DNA from: an uncultured Sphingomonadaceae bacterium
Lineage (GTDB): Bacteria > Pseudomonadota > Alphaproteobacteria > Sphingomonadales > Sphingomonadaceae
Direction of reading: 5' to 3'
NCBI GenBank assembly: GCA_947489315.1
Contig: CANLCX010000006.1
Location: 1 to 64,000, forward strand
DNA length: 64,000 bases
A model generated the notes under the pieces. It had not been told where the DNA came from, did no database searches, and saw only the letters and a program-made list of their open reading frames with translations. Shown here piece by piece: positions 61,001-64,000 of the stretch. Made by a program: the position numbers and the translations under genes. Each line of letters opens with the position of its first letter. The first letter of the stretch is position 1.

Positions 61001-64000
61001 AAGATTATGTAGCAACCGATGATTTAAAGGTTGCGGTCAACGCTGCCGTAACGCTGCGCCGCCCGCTTTTAGTAAAAGGCGAACCGGGTACCGGTAAAAC
61101 CGTTCTGGCCTATGAAATCGCCAAGGCGACGGGTGCGCCTTTGATTGAATGGAATGTTAAATCCACAACAAAAGCCCATCAGGGTCTGTATGAATATGAC
61201 GCCGTTGCGCGGCTTCGCGATGGCCAACTCGGCGATGAGCGGGTCCATGATATCTCCAATTACATTAGAAAAGGCAAATTATGGGAAGCCTTTACCTCAC
61301 CCGAATTGCCGGTACTTTTGATTGATGAAATCGACAAAGCGGATATCGAATTCCCGAACGATTTGTTGCAGGAACTCGATCGGATGGAATTTCATGTTTA
61401 CGAGACCAAAGAAACGATCAAAGCGGCAGAGCGCCCGATCGTAGTCATAACCTCAAACAATGAGAAAGAGCTGCCAGATGCGTTCCTGCGCCGCTGTTTT
61501 TTCCACTATATTAAATTCCCGGATCGTCAGACGATGCAGGAAATTATCAATGTTCATTTCCCTGACATTCAAGGAATTTTGGTCAAAAAAGCGATGGATA
61601 TATTTTATGATGTCCGTGATGTTCCCGGCCTCAAGAAAAAACCAAGCACATCCGAATTGCTCGACTGGCTAAAACTGTTGCTTGCTGAAGACATGCCACT
61701 CGACGTCCTGCAGTCTCAGGACCCCAGCAAAGCGATCCCACCGTTGCACGGAGCATTGCTCAAGAACGAGCAGGATGTAATGCTATTTGAACGGCTCGCG
61801 TTTATGGCGAAACGCGAAGCACGCTGAGCGGAGCACCAATATGTTCTTCAACTTCATGGACGAACTCAGAGCAGCGGGAATAACCGCATCGCTAAAGGAA
61901 CATCTGGTGCTTCTGGAAGCATTGGACAAAGAGGTCATCCAGCGCAGTCCTGAAGAATTCTATTATCTGTCCCGCGCAACTTTTGTTAAAGATGAAGGAC
62001 TTCTGGATCGCTTTGATCAAGTTTTCTCAAAAGTCTTCAAAGGCATTGCAACCAGCTATGGTACGCAGGAAGAGGAAATTCCGCTGGACTGGTTGAAGGC
62101 TGTTGCCGAAAAATATCTAACCGAAGAAGAGATGGCAGAAGTCAAAAAACTTGGCAGCTGGGACGAGATTATGGAGACGCTCAAAGAGCGTCTCGCCGAA
62201 CAGGAAAAACGCCATGAAGGTGGCAGCAAATGGATCGGTACTGGCGGCACTTCTCCCTATGGGAATAGTGGTTACAATCCCGAAGGTGTGCGCATTGGCG
62301 GCGAAGGCGGACAGAAAAAAGCGGTTAAAGTATGGGACAAGCGGGAATTCCAGAATCTTGACCACACCAAGCAGCTTGGCACCCGTAACATTAAAGTGGC
62401 TTTACGCCGCCTGCGCCGATTTGCCCGAGAAGGTTCAGCAGACGAGTTGGACATAAATAGTACGATCAATGGTACCGCAAAACAAGGATGGCTAGACATC
62501 CATATGCGTCCAGAGCGGCATAATGCGGTAAAATTGCTTTTGTTTCTTGATGTTGGCGGATCCATGGATCCATTCGTGAAGCTATGTGAAGAGCTATTCT
62601 CCGCTGCCACCACCGAGTTTAAAAATCTCGAATTTTTCTACTTTCACAACTGCTTATACGAAGGCGTCTGGAAAGATAATAGTCGGCGCTTTTCGGAGCG
62701 GACCAATACGTGGGACATTCTCCACAAATATGGCCATGATTATAAGTTGATCTTCGTCGGTGATGCATCGATGAGTCCTTATGAAATCACCCATCCCGGT
62801 GGTTCTGTTGAGCATTTTAATGAAGAAGCTGGCGTAACTTGGCTCCATCGGATGACCAACACTTATCCGGCAACCGCTTGGCTGAACCCCGTTCCAGAAA
62901 AACAATGGGGCTATTCGCAAAGCGTCAAAATCATCAAAGAATTGATGAACGATCGCATGTATCCGTTGACGCTAGAAGGATTAAGCGACGCGATGAAAGA
63001 ATTGACCCGAAAGCACGGATAGCCGGAATTTAGGCCTCAACAACCAATAATGTTGTGCCTTCATATTTCTCAGCGGTAGCATCGAAGACAGCGTAAGGCT
63101 CAAACTGTCGTTCCTGAACGATGACATCTTTTAAACCCGAGAGTTTAAAAGTTCCTAGCTTTAACTCGCGTGGAGGCTGACCGTCCCGCTCCAGAGTCAC
63201 TGCATCAACATGCATTTCATCATGGCGCGTGTAGAGAATATGCGGCGCAAGAATAACCTGCATCCGATTATAGGTTGCCGTTACGCATTTCTTCAATGCA
63301 ACGCCTTCGAAAAATTCTTTGCTGGGTATCATTTGGACAAAATATCAAAAAAGACAAAGGACGCAAGAGCTATGTTGCGCCGCAGCATTTTAGAACTTTT
63401 ATCAAAAGCGGCCGCTCTACTTCTCCGCATTGCGCAATTGTGCTAAATAAACGTCGGAGATGCTTATGCCCAAGCTGTTTTTGTTCGTCACAATGCCATT
63501 AATCGCCGCTGTAACTTCCCTTCAGGCAGCGCCGCTTGATACCTATTGCACGGATCATGTGGAAAATATTGGCCTAGAAAAAACGATCAAACCCATCATG
63601 CGTTCGCTCGGTAACGAACCACCGGCGGCCCAGATCGCTGCGGTCGAACGGCGAATCGATAATTGCTCGGTACTGGTGGTTATAAATCCGCAATTGGCTG
63701 GTGAGCCCCGTTGGACAGCACCAACTGAATCGCCGGATGCAAAAAAATATCAAACTTTCAGTGATTGAGCTTTAATAAATCAGAAAATCTTTCAGCATCT
63801 GAGCCCACATCCGTTCGCCAGGTGCGGTTATCGCTTCCAGATCATTCGCTATTGTCGATGGGCTTTCGATCCACTCACGCAATCCGGGACCGCCGTTAAT
63901 AACGTCAAAAGCCAGTTTGCCTTCCTCATATTCATAAGGAAAATCCCGCCACAGCTCATAGCCGAAATGCAGTTTGTTGATTGTCTTGAGCGCCAATGCC

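Overview
The window looks like chromosomal core sequence from a Sphingomonadales alphaproteobacterium, probably marine and close to the Sphingorhabdus/Parasphingorhabdus/Sphingopyxis group. The reasons are: roughly 50% GC by eye; the dusB-ntrB-ntrC-ntrY-ntrX-hfq-hflX order with a double-domain Hfq; a pyruvate dehydrogenase E1 beta subunit carrying its own lipoyl domain; an IspDF fusion; and a YqeY-DnaG-RpoD block. I see no insertion sequence, prophage, CRISPR array or integrase. The genus is inference; Sphingomonadales rests on gene content.

Layout. 1-10263: mazG (+) faces a seven-gene minus-strand run (dusB, ntrB, ntrC, ntrY, ntrX, hfq, hflX) that joins tRNA modification, two nitrogen-type two-component systems and RNA chaperoning. 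10343-13940: ispDF, a secreted protein and cinA/pncC face ratA-like and lipA. 14027-16565: a compact inorganic-carbon operon of SbtA-type bicarbonate transporter, P-II-like protein, beta-carbonic anhydrase and flavoprotein. 16773-23511: NYN-OST-HTH protein, proline symporter, EttA, M28 peptidase and small envelope proteins. 23528-24212: a 38-residue membrane protein, an orphan terminator and two tRNAs. 24351-29067: WalW-like deacetylase, a histidine kinase with a degraded ATPase, an Lrp regulator and a periplasmic repeat protein. 29286-38269: yaaA, SDR, gyrA, GNAT, dioxygenase, lysoplasmalogenase, trmFO, EF-hand protein and a non-catalytic squalene-synthase relative. 38425-41719: a three-gene TadG/TadE-like operon behind a CtrA-like box. 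41729-45990: pdhB, pdhA, ftsB, eno. 46206-48328: five small genes for membrane-anchored, helix-rich proteins (DUF883, holin-X, DUF3618 types). 48340-55495: rhomboid, greA and carB, three small genes, then carA. 55648-60054: yqeY, dnaG, rpoD. 60206-64000: a MoxR ATPase with a VWA partner, small hypotheticals and the cut end of a NamZ-like muramidase gene.

Connections. LipA makes the lipoyl groups that PdhB needs, and Eno makes the phosphoenolpyruvate that is turned into the pyruvate used by PdhA/PdhB. SbtA, the P-II-like protein and carbonic anhydrase probably manage bicarbonate for biosynthetic carboxylations such as carbamoyl phosphate synthesis (CarAB). Ntr, Hfq, HflX, Lrp, EttA, GreA and the RraB-like protein form a broad layer of RNA and translation control. 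Inverted TTAACCAT half-sites before a PilZ-like gene, and a related box before the Tad-like genes, suggest cell-cycle (CtrA) control of surface functions; this is inference.

Most promising for novelty: the 46206-48328 membrane-protein cluster with its histone-H1-like tail, the carbon operon in an apparent heterotroph, the kinase with a ruined ATP-binding domain beside a deacetylase, the hfq leader hairpin with tandem Hfq, and the unlisted 38-residue membrane protein.
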